Part shown: positions 50,092-59,380 of the stretch, piece after piece
How positions within the stretch are numbered: the first letter of the stretch is position 1
Layout of the letters: each line of letters begins with the position of its first letter
NCBI RefSeq assembly: GCF_000685095.1
Contig: NZ_BAYE01000009.1
Span: 1 to 64,000 of the forward strand
Length of the DNA: 64,000 bases
Reading direction: 5' to 3'
DNA from: Paraburkholderia caledonica NBRC 102488
GTDB taxonomy: Bacteria; Pseudomonadota; Gammaproteobacteria; Burkholderiales; Burkholderiaceae
Translations under genes and position numbers: made by a program
Notes under the pieces: generated by a model
The model's database searches: none
What the model was told of the DNA's origin: nothing
The model's input: only the letters and a program-made list of their open reading frames with translations

Positions 50092-52632
50092 TCAAACGGT
50101 TTCCACTACGACCGGAATGGCGGCAAGCTTCGATTGACGTTCATCGTGTGTCGCCGGGCGGATCTGCCCGCGTTCCTCGACGAAGCTCACTGTGCTGTCG
50201 GACTCGTCGCTATTGACGAAATGTCGGAAGCGCTTGCGCGTTTCGGGATCGGTCACTGCCTTCTTCCACTCGCATTCGTAGGTGTCGATCACGCGCTGCA
50301 TGTCCGCTTCGAGTTCTTCGGCCACGCCCAGGTGGTCGTCGACAACCACGTCGATCAGATACTGGAGCCCGCCTTCGAGGTTCTCGCGCCACACGCTGGT
50401 GCGTTGCAGACGGTCGGCGGTGCGCACGTAGAACATCAGAAAACGGTCGATGTAGCGCACGAGCGTTTCGCGGTCGAGGTCTGAGGCAAGCAGTTCCGCG
50501 TGACGCGGCTTCATGCCGCCATTGCCGCACACGTAGAGGTTCCAGCCCTTGTCCGTCGCGATGATGCCGACGTCCTTGCCCTGCGCTTCCGCGCACTCGC
50601 GTGTGCAGCCCGAGACGCCGAACTTGATCTTGTGCGGTGTGCGCAGCCCCTTATAGCGGTTCTCGAGTTCGACCGCGAGGCCCACCGAATCGCCCACGCC
50701 ATAGCGGCACCACGTCGAGCCGACGCACGACTTCACGGTGCGCAGCGATTTGCCGTACGCATGGCCCGACTCGAAGCCCGCCGCAATTAGCTCTTCCCAG
50801 ATGAACGGCAGCTGCTCGACGCGCGCGCCGAACAGGTCGACACGCTGTCCGCCGGTAATCTTCGTATAGAGGCCGTATTTCTTCGCAACCTGCGCAACGG
50901 CGATCAGACCGTCGGGCGTGACTTCGCCGCCCGCCATGCGCGGCACGACCGAATATGTGCCGTCGCGCTGAATGTTGGCGAGGTAGTAGTCGTTCGTGTC
51001 CTGCAACGACGCGTGCTCTTTCTTCAACACGAATTCGTTCCAGCACGACGCAAGAATGCTGGCGACCACCGGCTTGCAGATATCGCAGCCGAGACCATGG
51101 CCATGTTTCGCGAGCAGTTCGCCGAAGCTGCGAACGCCTTCCACGCGCACGATGTGATACAGCTCCTGGCGCGAATACGCGAAGTGCTCGCACACATGGT
51201 TGTTCACCGCGAGGCCCTGCTTCTTCATCTCGGCCTTCATCACCTGCGTGACGAGCGGCACGCAACCGCCGCAAGAAGTGCCCGCGCTAGTCGCGCATTT
51301 GAGCGCGCCGATGTCGGTCGCGCCCGCGCAAACGGCGGCGCACAAGTCGCCTTTCGACACGTTGTTGCACGAGCAGATCTGCGCGGCGTCCGGCAGCGCG
51401 TCGACGCCGAGTCCCGGCTTAGCCTTGCCGTCGCTTTGCGGCAGAATCAAAAATTCGGGCGACTCCGGTAGCTCGATGCGGTTGAGCATCATCTGCAGCA
51501 GCGTGCCGTACTCGGTAGCGTCGCCGACCATCACGCCGCCCAGCAGATACTTGCCGCATTCCGAGACCACGAGCTTCTTGTAGATCTGCTTGCGTTCGTC
51601 GCTGAACTGATACGCGCGGCTGCCCGGCGTATTGCCATGCGCATCACCGATGCTCGCGACGTCCACGCCCATCAGTTTGAGTTTGGTGCTCATGTCGGCG
51701 CCCGCGAATTCGGCGGGCTCGCCCAGCAGTCGCTTTGCGACCGTGCGCGCCATGTCGTAGCCGGGCGCGACGAGGCCGAACAACTGGCCGTTCCACAGCG
51801 CGCACTCGCCGATTGCGTAGATGTGCGGATCGCTCGTGCGGCATGCGTTGTCGATCACGATGCCGCCGCGCGCACCGAGCGTCAGGCCGCTGTCGCGCGC
51901 CAAGTCGTCGCGCGGACGAATGCCCGCGGAGAACACGATCATGTCAGTGTCGAGATACGTGCCGTCCGCGAATTGCATGCGGTGCGCGCCCTCTTCGCCG
52001 TCGACGATCGCCGTGGTGTTCTTCTGCGTGTGCACTGTCACGCCGAGTTCTTCGATCTTCGTGCGCAGCACACGGCCACCGCCTTCATCCACCTGGACCG
52101 CCATCAGGCGCGGCGCGAATTCGACCACATGTGTTTGCAGGCCCATGTCGCGCAGCGCCTTCGCGCATTCGAGACCCAGCAGTCCGCCGCCGACCACCGT
52201 GCCGGTCTTCGAGCGCGCGCCGCATTCCTGCATCGCCTCCAGATCGTCGATGGTTCGATAGACGAAGCAATCGCTGCGCTCGCGTCCCTGCACCGGCGGC
52301 ACGAACGGATAGGAGCCGGTCGCGAACACGAGCTTGTCGTAGGGCAGCGTCTCGCCAGTGGAAACAGTCACGGTGCGCGCGGCGCGGTCGATCGAGACAG
52401 CCTTCGCGTTGAGCTTGAGCAACACGTTCTGGCGTTCGAAGAAGCCCGGTTCCACGAGCGAGAGGTCGTCCGCCGTCTTGCCGGAGAAAAATTCGGAGAG
52501 GTGCACGCGGTCATACGCCGGACGCGATTCTTCGCACAGCACCGTGATGTCGAGGCCGTGCGCGGCGTCTTGCGCCAGACACTCGACCAGTTTGTGACCG
52601 ACCATCCCGTGACCGATAACGATGATTTTCAT
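50092..52632 (-). CDS. nirB: Assimilatory nitrite reductase (NADH) large subunit NirB
   Basis: An 846-residue cytoplasmic enzyme that reduces nitrite to ammonium. The N-terminal FAD/NAD domain starts MKIIVIGHGMVGHKLVECLA and has GTVVGGGLLGLECAKALRDM. A BFD-like [2Fe-2S] domain follows (AQICSCNNVSKGDLC, then SAGTSCGGCVPLV). The siroheme/[4Fe-4S] domain carries KSCVGSTWCRYGVGD at about residue 630 and FGVSGCTRECAEAQGKDVG at about 670. ATG 52632 follows GAGGAAG. The small subunit gene nirD, usually adjacent, is absent. A terminator-like leader lies 71 nt upstream, and a SUMT gene for siroheme synthesis is divergent. Confidence 0.95.
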   Translation of the reverse strand: MKIIVIGHGMVGHKLVECLAQDAAHGLDITVLCEESRPAYDRVHLSEFFSGKTADDLSLVEPGFFERQNVLLKLNAKAVSIDRAARTVTVSTGETLPYDKLVFATGSYPFVPPVQGRERSDCFVYRTIDDLEAMQECGARSKTGTVVGGGLLGLECAKALRDMGLQTHVVEFAPRLMAVQVDEGGGRVLRTKIEELGVTVHTQKNTTAIVDGEEGAHRMQFADGTYLDTDMIVFSAGIRPRDDLARDSGLTLGARGGIVIDNACRTSDPHIYAIGECALWNGQLFGLVAPGYDMARTVAKRLLGEPAEFAGADMSTKLKLMGVDVASIGDAHGNTPGSRAYQFSDERKQIYKKLVVSECGKYLLGGVMVGDATEYGTLLQMMLNRIELPESPEFLILPQSDGKAKPGLGVDALPDAAQICSCNNVSKGDLCAAVCAGATDIGALKCATSAGTSCGGCVPLVTQVMKAEMKKQGLAVNNHVCEHFAYSRQELYHIVRVEGVRSFGELLAKHGHGLGCDICKPVVASILASCWNEFVLKKEHASLQDTNDYYLANIQRDGTYSVVPRMAGGEVTPDGLIAVAQVAKKYGLYTKITGGQRVDLFGARVEQLPFIWEELIAAGFESGHAYGKSLRTVKSCVGSTWCRYGVGDSVGLAVELENRYKGLRTPHKIKFGVSGCTRECAEAQGKDVGIIATDKGWNLYVCGNGGMKPRHAELLASDLDRETLVRYIDRFLMFYVRTADRLQRTSVWRENLEGGLQYLIDVVVDDHLGVAEELEADMQRVIDTYECEWKKAVTDPETRKRFRHFVNSDESDSTVSFVEERGQIRPATHDERQSKLAAIPVVVETV

Positions 52633-52703
52633 GACCGCGGCTTCCTCAATGTGCTGGGCATCGGCCGCCGCCATGCCGTCATCGGCAATGCGGCGCCGGA
52701 AAT

Positions 52704-52755
52704 AAAAACGGCGTCCCGCGAACGCAGTCGATGACTGAATTCGGGGGACGCCGTT
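52704..52755 (-). terminator. Attenuator-like terminator in nirB leader
   Basis: In the nirB transcript, AACGGCGTCCC (52755-52745) pairs perfectly with GGGACGCCGTT (52717-52707), extended by inner CGAA/TTCG and CAGTC/GACTG pairs and followed by a run of five U residues. It ends 71 nt before the nirB start codon. An intrinsic terminator inside the leader of an intact gene implies regulated readthrough. The arms are nearly the same as those in the divergent SUMT leader. Confidence 0.8.
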
Positions 52756-53299
52756 GTCCTGACCTGGTACTGCGGCAAGTGCCTCGTAGGGCGCTCGCGG
52801 CGGATCCACGTTGATCCGATGGCGGGACTAAATGCAAGGGCTGTGCCAATTGCATGCGATGCGCGCGTGCGCCCCACCGCATGGGCCTTCGCACAGCATT
52901 GCGCGAGTCGTCGCCGACCCGCGCGCGCGACGCATTTCGATGCAGGCCAGCACAGCGATGGTGCGACGCAGCACTTTGCGCGTGCCAAAAGCGGGCGCGT
53001 GGCTGGTGCAGAACGGTCTCGCACGAGGAGCGCCGTGACGGCGTCGCGCTCCTTTCGTCAGCGGCTGGCCGGGCGTAGAGGACGTGTTTAAACGCGCATC
53101 GCCGAAGCTTCGACTCGACCGAATGCGCCGCGCCACCGTCGCGCCTTCGCATCTTGGCCTGCTCCTTGCATCGGCATTGGGCGTATGAGTGCCGCTCCGG
53201 CGACGCAGCCGGCGCACATCGACGGCACACCTGGCTGAGATACAACGCAGTGCCTCGCCAGATTGCGAAGCTAAGAGCGGCAAATCAGCAGCATCGGAC

Positions 53300-53342
53300 A
53301 ACGGCGTCCCCTCGTGATCATCACGGGCGGACGCCGTTTTTT
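53300..53342 (+). terminator. Attenuator-like terminator in SUMT leader
   Basis: AACGGCGTCC (53300-53309) pairs perfectly with GGACGCCGTT (53329-53338), with an inner CGTGA/TCACG stem around TCA, followed by TTTT (six T in total). It ends 57 nt before the SUMT start codon. Both this and the nirB element begin with GGACAACGGCGTCCC, showing a shared leader design rather than chance hairpins. Confidence 0.8.
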
Positions 53343-53399
53343 GTTTGGCGCCGGCGGCGCCCTACCCGCCGGCCACAGAGAGAAGCTAAGGACATCACA

Positions 53400-54179
53400 A
53401 TGAACACGAACTCCGGCAAGGTCACGTTATTGAGCGCGGGTCCGGGAGAACTGGATCTGCTCACCGTGCGAGCCGCGAAAGCCCTCGCTTCCGCAGACGT
53501 CGTCCTGCTCGACGACCTGGCGAATCCCGAGATCGTCACGCTGGCGCCGCAAGCGCGTGTGATCCGGGTCGGCAAGCGCGGTGGCTGCCGTTCGACGCCA
53601 CAAGCGTTTATCGAGCGCCTGATGCGGCGTTACGCGCAAAAGGGGCTGCACGTGGTCCGCGTGAAAGGCGGCGAAGCGCTGCTATTCGGCCGCGCCGGTG
53701 AAGAGCTCGCGACCTTGCGCGACGCAGGGATTCCCGTTGAGATCGTCAATGGCATCTCGTCGGGCTTCGCTGCCGCGGCGGGGCTCGGCATTTCGCTCAC
53801 GCATCGCCGTCATTGTCACGGCGTCACGTTCGTCACCGCGCACACGGAAGATCACGGCGAACCGGATTGGGCCGCACTGGCGGCAACGCGAACGACGCTC
53901 GCGATCTATATGGGGATGCGGCGTATTGGCAACCTCGCCAGCGCGTTGCTCGCGAACCTGCCTGCCGAGACGCCGGCCGCGGTCGTTGAATGGGCCGGAG
54001 GCGCTAATGAGCGGCGCTTGCTGACGCGCCTCGACCGCCTCGCGGCCGACGCCACAGATGCGCGCTTCGGCAGTCCTGCGGTGATTCTGATCGGCAACGC
54101 GATCGGTGAAAGTATGGAGACGGACTGGGCGCAACATGCGTCATCGCGCAGTGACGCGGCGCATGCTCGCGCCGCGTGA
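53400..54179 (+). CDS. cobA: Uroporphyrinogen-III C-methyltransferase (SUMT)
   Basis: A 259-residue SAM-dependent methyltransferase from ATG 53400 (AAGGAC upstream). SUMT signatures are VTLLSAGPGELDLLTVRAAK near the start (usual VxLVGAGPGDPDLLTxxA), VLLDDLANPEIVTLAPQA, GLHVVRVKGGEALLFGRAGE and EIVNGISSGFAAAAGLGISL. It makes precorrin-2, the precursor of siroheme, the cofactor of NirB. It lacks the CysG dehydrogenase/ferrochelatase domains. Divergent pairing with nirB and the matching leader terminators indicate co-regulation. The symbol is used for function; it could equally be named nirE or cysG-like. Confidence 0.9.
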   Translation: MNTNSGKVTLLSAGPGELDLLTVRAAKALASADVVLLDDLANPEIVTLAPQARVIRVGKRGGCRSTPQAFIERLMRRYAQKGLHVVRVKGGEALLFGRAGEELATLRDAGIPVEIVNGISSGFAAAAGLGISLTHRRHCHGVTFVTAHTEDHGEPDWAALAATRTTLAIYMGMRRIGNLASALLANLPAETPAAVVEWAGGANERRLLTRLDRLAADATDARFGSPAVILIGNAIGESMETDWAQHASSRSDAAHARAA

Positions 54180-54206
54180 ATGTGGTGCAAGCGGCCGCAC
54201 GGCTCA

Positions 54207-55091
54207 CTAGTCGCCAAAGCCCAGTTCTGCTTCGACTGCCTGGCCGACGCGCAGCCACGCGCCCGCCCCGCTCGTCACTAGCGCATTGTTGCCGAATGTG
54301 ACCGCGCCGTTTCGCTGCGGGCTCGCGCGATAAACGCTCATCGTGTTGGTCGGTTCGTTCGGCCAGTTGGGATCGCGCTCGCCCTTTGCCTGGTCGATGG
54401 TCGGCATCGGGCAGCGTGCACACAGTTTGACGAGGCGCAGTTCGACGCCTTGCGCGCTATCCGAATTCGTGTCGTCTATCCTGAGCGTTTCCACATAGTC
54501 TTCCTCGTAAGCATCGAGCCCGCGTAACACCACGTTCGGACGGAATCGATCGATCGGAATGGACGGCGCGCCCTTCGCATTGAGGCGCGTGTTCAGGTCG
54601 TCGAGCGACGCCTGGCCGATCACGAGAACCGGGAAGCCGTCGGCGAAATGCGTCGTAGCGCGACCCACACTCTTCGTATAAGCCGGATCGACAATGCGCT
54701 CGCGCTCGGGATCACAGCGCAACAGCCGCACCGGCATGCCGAGAAATTCAGAGAACCACTTCGCGCATTCCTCGCCAGTGTCGAGTCCGTAGGCTGCGTC
54801 GCGCCATACCGTGGTCTCGACGCTCGCCGCCGTACCGAGTCGCGCGGCGTCGAGCGGCGTACGCAATTCGCTCATGCCGGGCGCGCGAATCACCAGGTCT
54901 TGCGAGTCGATCTCGACCCTGATCAGCGCCATGCGTGGATACGCGCGCTGCGTGAGCATTGCGCCATTCGAATCGACGGCCATCCAGCCGCGGTCGTATT
55001 CGAGACCTGTGGACAACACCCGCGCTTCGTTCAGCGCGATGCCCGCGCAGGATTTGATCGGATAGACAAAGAGCTCGCTGATGGTCGGCAT
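54207..55091 (-). CDS. MOSC domain protein
   Basis: A 294-residue protein. The MOSC N-terminal beta-barrel (ISELFVYPIKSCAGIALNEA, EYDRGWMAVDSNGAMLTQRA) is followed by the MOSC domain with DRFRPNVVLRGLDAYEEDYV and the conserved Cys in LCARCPMPTIDQAKGE. It resembles E. coli YcbX but lacks the C-terminal 2Fe-2S ferredoxin domain. MOSC proteins bind molybdenum cofactor and reduce N-hydroxylated compounds with partner reductases. It is convergent with the SUMT gene. ATG 55091 is taken because homology starts there; the ribosome binding site is weak. Confidence 0.88.
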   Translation of the reverse strand: MPTISELFVYPIKSCAGIALNEARVLSTGLEYDRGWMAVDSNGAMLTQRAYPRMALIRVEIDSQDLVIRAPGMSELRTPLDAARLGTAASVETTVWRDAAYGLDTGEECAKWFSEFLGMPVRLLRCDPERERIVDPAYTKSVGRATTHFADGFPVLVIGQASLDDLNTRLNAKGAPSIPIDRFRPNVVLRGLDAYEEDYVETLRIDDTNSDSAQGVELRLVKLCARCPMPTIDQAKGERDPNWPNEPTNTMSVYRASPQRNGAVTFGNNALVTSGAGAWLRVGQAVEAELGFGD

Positions 55092-55473
55092 GATGTGGGG
55101 CGTGGACGTTGGATTCGCGAGCGCCGGATCACGCGCTCGCTCGTTTTTTATGGCAACTCTTGTATCAAGGCGCGATTGTAAATCGGTTCGGCACTGTGAC
55201 CGTGTTGCGACGGCGCTGCCGTGCGTCGGAATTGGGCCGTTTTGCGTCGGGTAATCCCGCATGGCGCTCTGCTGATGCGCCGCTCGACGCCGGCCATGAC
55301 AGGTGACCCCCGGAGACGCCGCCGATGGCGCCGCTGAACGATGGCGTTTCTTCGCATCGCGCTTGGACGTAGAATCCCCAATCAAGCTGATTCGCAAGGG
55401 ACCCGCCGCGAACGATCGCCTTTCAGGGTCCCTGCACGTCGCACCCTACAATGAACGAGACAGGAAATTGATT
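55092..55473. other. Divergent intergenic region
   Basis: Between the MOSC gene and glcG. It must contain both promoters. No gene or clear repeat was found; open frames here lack ribosome binding sites. AGGAAATTG at 55461-55469 is the glcG ribosome binding site. Confidence 0.4.
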
Positions 55474-55878
55474 ATGCTGAGCAAACCCGTGTTGACCGTA
55501 GCCGAAACGACCCGGATCCTCGAAGCCGCGCGCGCGGAAGCGGAGAAAAACAAGTGGGCCGTCGCAATCGTCGTGGTCGACGACGGCGGCCACCCGCTCG
55601 GCATGCTGCGCCTCGACGGCAGTGCGCCCTCGAGCTCGTATATAGCGACTGAAAAAGCCCGCACTGCGGCAATTGGACGGCGCGAAACCAAGGTGTACGA
55701 GGACATGATCAACAACGGCCGCACCGCGTTTCTCAGCGCGCCGCTCCTCGGCACACTCGAAGGCGGCGTGCCGGTGATCGTCGAAGGCCAGGTGGTCGGC
55801 GCGGTCGGCGTATCGGGCGTGAAGTCCGACCAGGATGCGCAGATCGCCAAGGCCGGCATTCAGGCGCTTGGCGTCTGA
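55474..55878 (+). CDS. glcG: GlcG/HbpS family heme-binding-like protein
   Basis: A 134-residue protein from ATG 55474 (AGGAAATTG upstream). It matches the GlcG/HbpS family: AIVVVDDGGHPLGMLRLDGS at about residues 31-50, IATEKARTAAIGRRETKVYE, and the Gly-rich end LEGGVPVIVEGQVVGAVGVS with GVKSDQDAQIAKAGI. The family forms octamers, and some members bind heme. Its place 170 bp upstream of malate synthase G matches the glc locus of other bacteria, where glcG lies next to glcB. The exact function in glycolate use is unknown. Confidence 0.88.
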   Translation: MLSKPVLTVAETTRILEAARAEAEKNKWAVAIVVVDDGGHPLGMLRLDGSAPSSSYIATEKARTAAIGRRETKVYEDMINNGRTAFLSAPLLGTLEGGVPVIVEGQVVGAVGVSGVKSDQDAQIAKAGIQALGV

Positions 55879-56048
55879 GTCAGGCATGGCGATGGCTTCG
55901 CCCATCGTTCACGCTAGCGCCGTCACGAATGCCGCCGTGATGGCTTTTCCTCTGAAGCGCAACAATCCGAAAGCAGGATCGTCCCAGCAGTAGCCCCAAC
56001 GCGGGCCGATGTCCCCACGTCGGCCCACTCAGACAGATGGAGCAGTCG

Positions 56049-58220
56049 ATGACTCAGATGAACCCGCGCGGCGGATTGCAGGTCGCCGCCAATCTCGACC
56101 AGTTCGTCGAAACCGAAGCCCTGCCCGGCACCGGAATTGACAGCGCCGCATTCTGGTCAGGTTTCGACGCACTCGTGCACGAGTTGGCGCCTAAAAACCA
56201 TGCGCTGCTCGCCGAGCGCGACCGCCTGCAAACGGAACTGGACAACTGGCATCGCGCCAATCCCGGGCCGGTGCGCGACTTGCGAGCCTATCGTGCGTTT
56301 CTCGAAGGCATCGGCTATATCGTGCCGGCGCCTGCGAGCGTGAAAGCAACGACCGACCAGGTCGACACCGAAATCGCCGAACAGGCGGGCCCGCAACTCG
56401 TGGTGCCTCTGTCGAATCAGCGCTATGCGCTGAACGCGGCGAACGCGCGCTGGGGCAGCCTGTACGACGCACTCTACGGCACTGACGCGATTCCCGAGAC
56501 CAACGGCGCGGACAGACAGAAGACTTTCAACCCGGTGCGCGGCGCTGCGGTGATCGCCTATGCCCGCAAGTTTCTCGACGAAGCGGCACCGCTCGCGAAC
56601 GGCTCGCATGCCGATGCGACTCGCTATAGCGTGGAAGGCGGCAAGCTGGCCGTCGCGCTGAAGAACGGAACGAGCGAACTCAAAACGCCCGCGCAATTCA
56701 TCGGCTATCAGGGCGACGCGAGCGCGCCGTCGGCGGTGCTGCTCAAACATAACGGGCTGCACTTCGAGATTCAGATCGACGCGAACGACTCGATCGGCAA
56801 GACCGACGCCGCGCATGTGAAGGACGTGGTGGTCGAAGCGGCGGTGAGCACGATCATCGACTGCGAAGACTCCGTTGCGGCCGTCGATGCAGATGACAAG
56901 GTTCAGCTCTATCGAAACTGGCTCGGTCTGATGAACGGCGATCTGACCGAAGAGGTCACGAAGAACGGCAAGACCTTCACGCGCCGGCTGAACGACGACC
57001 GCGTGTACGTCGCCGCGAACGGCACGGCGCCCGTCGTACTGCATGGCCGCTCGCTGCTGTTCATCCGCAACGTCGGTCATTTGATGACCAATCCGGCCGT
57101 TTTGACGAAGGACGGCGCCGAGATTCCCGAGGGCATCCTCGACGCCGTGATGACGACGCTGTGCGCGTTGCACGACCGCAAACACAAGTTGAATTCGCGC
57201 ACCGGCTCGATCTATATCGTGAAGCCGAAAATGCACGGTCCCGCCGAAGTCGCGTTTGCGAGCGAACTGTTCGCGCGCGTCGAAGATCTGCTGAAGCTGC
57301 CGCGTAACACGATCAAGATGGGCATCATGGACGAGGAGCGCCGCACGAGCGTGAATCTGCTCGCGTGTATTGCCGAGGCGTCGGAACGCGTGGCGTTCAT
57401 CAACACGGGCTTTCTCGACCGGACCGGCGACGAAATGCACAGCGCGATGGAAGCCGGCCCGATGATGCGCAAGGGCGACATGAAGTCGAGCGCATGGATC
57501 GCCGCATACGAAAGCAGCAACGTGCTCGTCGGTTTGCACGCGGGCCTGCGCGGCCGCTCGCAGATCGGCAAGGGCATGTGGGCCATGCCCGATCTGATGC
57601 ACGCCATGCTCGAACAGAAGATCGCGCATCCGAAGGCCGGCGCGAACACTGCATGGGTGCCCTCGCCGACCGCGGCAACGCTGCATGCGCTGCACTATCA
57701 TCAGATCGACGTGCAGGCGGTTCAGCAGCAACTGGAGCGCACCGACTATGCGAGCGTCCGCGACGAACTGCTGGACGGCCTGCTGACGATTCCCGTCGTC
57801 GAAACGGCCAACTGGAGCGCCGACGAGATCCGCGCTGAACTCGACAACAACGCGCAAGGCATTCTGGGCTACGTGGTGCGCTGGATCGATCAGGGCGTGG
57901 GCTGCTCGAAGGTGCCCGATATTCACGACGTCGGCCTGATGGAAGACCGCGCAACGTTGCGTATCTCGAGCCAGCACATTGCGAACTGGCTGTATCACGG
58001 CGTGGTGACGCGCGAGCAGGTCGAGGAGACCTTTAAACGCATGGCGCAAGTGGTCGATCAGCAGAACGCCGGCGATCCGAATTACAGGCCCATGGCGCCC
58101 TCGTTCGGCACCATCGCATTCAAGGCCGCGCAAGCACTGGTATTCGAAGGACGCCAGCAGCCGAGCGGCTACACGGAACCGTTGCTGCACAAGTTCCGTC
58201 TGCAAGTGAAGAACGGCTGA
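56049..58220 (+). CDS. glcB: Malate synthase G
   Basis: A 723-residue enzyme, the same length as E. coli GlcB. ATG 56049 is preferred over ATG 56037 because GGAG lies seven bases before it. It condenses glyoxylate and acetyl-CoA to malate. Seen are the acetyl-CoA/Mg region STIIDCEDSVAAVDADDKVQ, RSLLFIRNVGHLMTNPAV with the catalytic Arg, KPKMHGPAEVAFASELFARV, MGIMDEERRTSVNL with metal-ligand Glu, and FINTGFLDRTGDEMH with the Asp ligand region. The C-terminal plug contains GCSKVPDIHDVGLMEDRATL with the catalytic Asp. A strong terminator follows. Confidence 0.95.
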   Translation: MTQMNPRGGLQVAANLDQFVETEALPGTGIDSAAFWSGFDALVHELAPKNHALLAERDRLQTELDNWHRANPGPVRDLRAYRAFLEGIGYIVPAPASVKATTDQVDTEIAEQAGPQLVVPLSNQRYALNAANARWGSLYDALYGTDAIPETNGADRQKTFNPVRGAAVIAYARKFLDEAAPLANGSHADATRYSVEGGKLAVALKNGTSELKTPAQFIGYQGDASAPSAVLLKHNGLHFEIQIDANDSIGKTDAAHVKDVVVEAAVSTIIDCEDSVAAVDADDKVQLYRNWLGLMNGDLTEEVTKNGKTFTRRLNDDRVYVAANGTAPVVLHGRSLLFIRNVGHLMTNPAVLTKDGAEIPEGILDAVMTTLCALHDRKHKLNSRTGSIYIVKPKMHGPAEVAFASELFARVEDLLKLPRNTIKMGIMDEERRTSVNLLACIAEASERVAFINTGFLDRTGDEMHSAMEAGPMMRKGDMKSSAWIAAYESSNVLVGLHAGLRGRSQIGKGMWAMPDLMHAMLEQKIAHPKAGANTAWVPSPTAATLHALHYHQIDVQAVQQQLERTDYASVRDELLDGLLTIPVVETANWSADEIRAELDNNAQGILGYVVRWIDQGVGCSKVPDIHDVGLMEDRATLRISSQHIANWLYHGVVTREQVEETFKRMAQVVDQQNAGDPNYRPMAPSFGTIAFKAAQALVFEGRQQPSGYTEPLLHKFRLQVKNG

Positions 58221-58276
58221 GCTTGATATCGCGCCGCGGCTCGAAGAAGTTTTAAATTCGAGCGCGGCAAAAAACG

Positions 58277-58309
58277 ACGGGCGCCCGCGTGGATCGGGGC
58301 GCCCGTTTT
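58277..58309 (+). terminator. Intrinsic terminator after glcB
   Basis: ACGGGCGCCC (58277-58286) pairs perfectly with GGGCGCCCGT (58297-58306) and is followed by TTTTC. It lies 57 nt after the glcB stop. The A-run before the stem (AAAAAAC) means it may also serve transcripts from the galU side. Confidence 0.8.
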
Positions 58310-58453
58310 CAATGCGCGCGATGTTTCGGGCGCTTCTGCGTGATGCTTCGACGTGATGCCTGAATGCGATCTCGCGCCAGATGCGTCAATGACACCGATC
58401 ACGCGAATTGCGCGAAATGCACGAATCGCGCGATCAGGATGTCCCGGCCTGGA

Positions 58454-59380
58454 TCAAGCCGCTTCGGCCGTGTACTGAGGCTCCAGGCTTTCCGGATTCG
58501 CCTGTCCATTTGCGCGCATGTATGCGTGCAGATACGCTTCGAACTCCTCTTTCACCTCCGGATGACGCAGCGCGAACTCCACCGTCGCCTTCAGGTAGCC
58601 GAGCTTGCTGCCGCAATCGAAACGCGTGCCGAAGTAGCGATATGCGAGCACCTGCTCCTCAGTGAGCAGCGACTGCACTGCATCGGTCAATTGCAGTTCA
58701 CCGCCGGCACCCGGCTTGAGCGCGCGAATATGCTTGAAGATGGTCGGCATCAGCACGTAGCGGCCCACCACGCCGAGGTTCGACGGCGCATTGTCCGGCG
58801 CCGGCTTTTCCACGATACCCGACAGCTTGATCACGTTGTCTTCCCACTCGCGGCCGTCCACGACACCGTACGAGCGGCTGTCTTCGCGCGCGATGGTTTC
58901 GACGCCGATCACGGAACTGTGATAGTGATTGAACGTATCGACCAACTGGCTCATGACGGGCTTCGAGCTGTGCAGCAGGTCGTCGGCGAGAATGACCGCG
59001 AACGGGCTGTCGCCCACCAGCTTTTCGGCGCACAAGACCGCGTGGCCCAGGCCGAGTGCTTCCGCCTGGCGCACGTAGAAGCAGTCGACGTTGGCGGGTT
59101 TGATGCTGCGCACGAGGTCGAGCAGTTTCTGCTTGTTGCGTGCCTCGAGTTCGGCTTCGATCTCATACGACTTGTCGAAATGATCTTCAATTGCGCGCTT
59201 GCTGCGCCCAGTCACGAAGATCATTTCGGTGATGCCGGCGGCAATCGCTTCTTCAACCGCGTACTGAATCAGCGGCTTGTCGACGATAGGCAGCATTTCC
59301 TTTGGACTTGCCTTGGTAGCCGGCAGGAATCGTGTCCCGAGGCCCGCTACGGGAAACACGGCTTTAGTGACTTTCAGCAT
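58454..59380 (-). CDS. galU: UTP-glucose-1-phosphate uridylyltransferase
   Basis: A 308-residue nucleotidyltransferase that makes UDP-glucose. Signatures are KAVFPVAGLGTRFLPATKAS, KEMLPIVDKPLIQYAVEEAI, RQAEALGLGHAVLCAEKLVG and FAVILADDLLHSS with the metal-binding Asp; the C-terminal FDCGSKLGYLKATVEFAL is also typical. ATG 59380 follows GGGAATGCC. Its neighbours are a small membrane protein, an acyltransferase and a tandem glycosyltransferase, an arrangement like the second cepacian cluster of Burkholderia, where this gene is named bceT. It may be a dedicated exopolysaccharide copy. Confidence 0.92.
   Translation of the reverse strand: MLKVTKAVFPVAGLGTRFLPATKASPKEMLPIVDKPLIQYAVEEAIAAGITEMIFVTGRSKRAIEDHFDKSYEIEAELEARNKQKLLDLVRSIKPANVDCFYVRQAEALGLGHAVLCAEKLVGDSPFAVILADDLLHSSKPVMSQLVDTFNHYHSSVIGVETIAREDSRSYGVVDGREWEDNVIKLSGIVEKPAPDNAPSNLGVVGRYVLMPTIFKHIRALKPGAGGELQLTDAVQSLLTEEQVLAYRYFGTRFDCGSKLGYLKATVEFALRHPEVKEEFEAYLHAYMRANGQANPESLEPQYTAEAA

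Larger units (their letters stand above)
52633..53399. other. Long divergent leader region of nirB and SUMT gene
   Basis: A 767-bp region with no convincing gene. It carries the attenuator-like hairpins at 52704-52755 (minus) and 53300-53342 (plus), so both transcripts have long 5' leaders and the promoters must lie between about 52780 and 53280. In the nirB leader just upstream of the terminator, GGCACT and AGTACC can pair around a six-base loop. In the other leader, TCGC and GCGA pair around CAGATT. These are possible first hairpins of an ANTAR-type leader, but this is tentative. Confidence 0.5.

Noticed and set aside
51637..52734. Open frame of 365 codons on the plus strand
   Set aside because: It is antisense to the NirB flavin domain and has no protein-like features.
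56157..58205. Open frame of 682 codons on the minus strand
   Set aside because: It is antisense to malate synthase G, with shadow composition and no recognisable motif.
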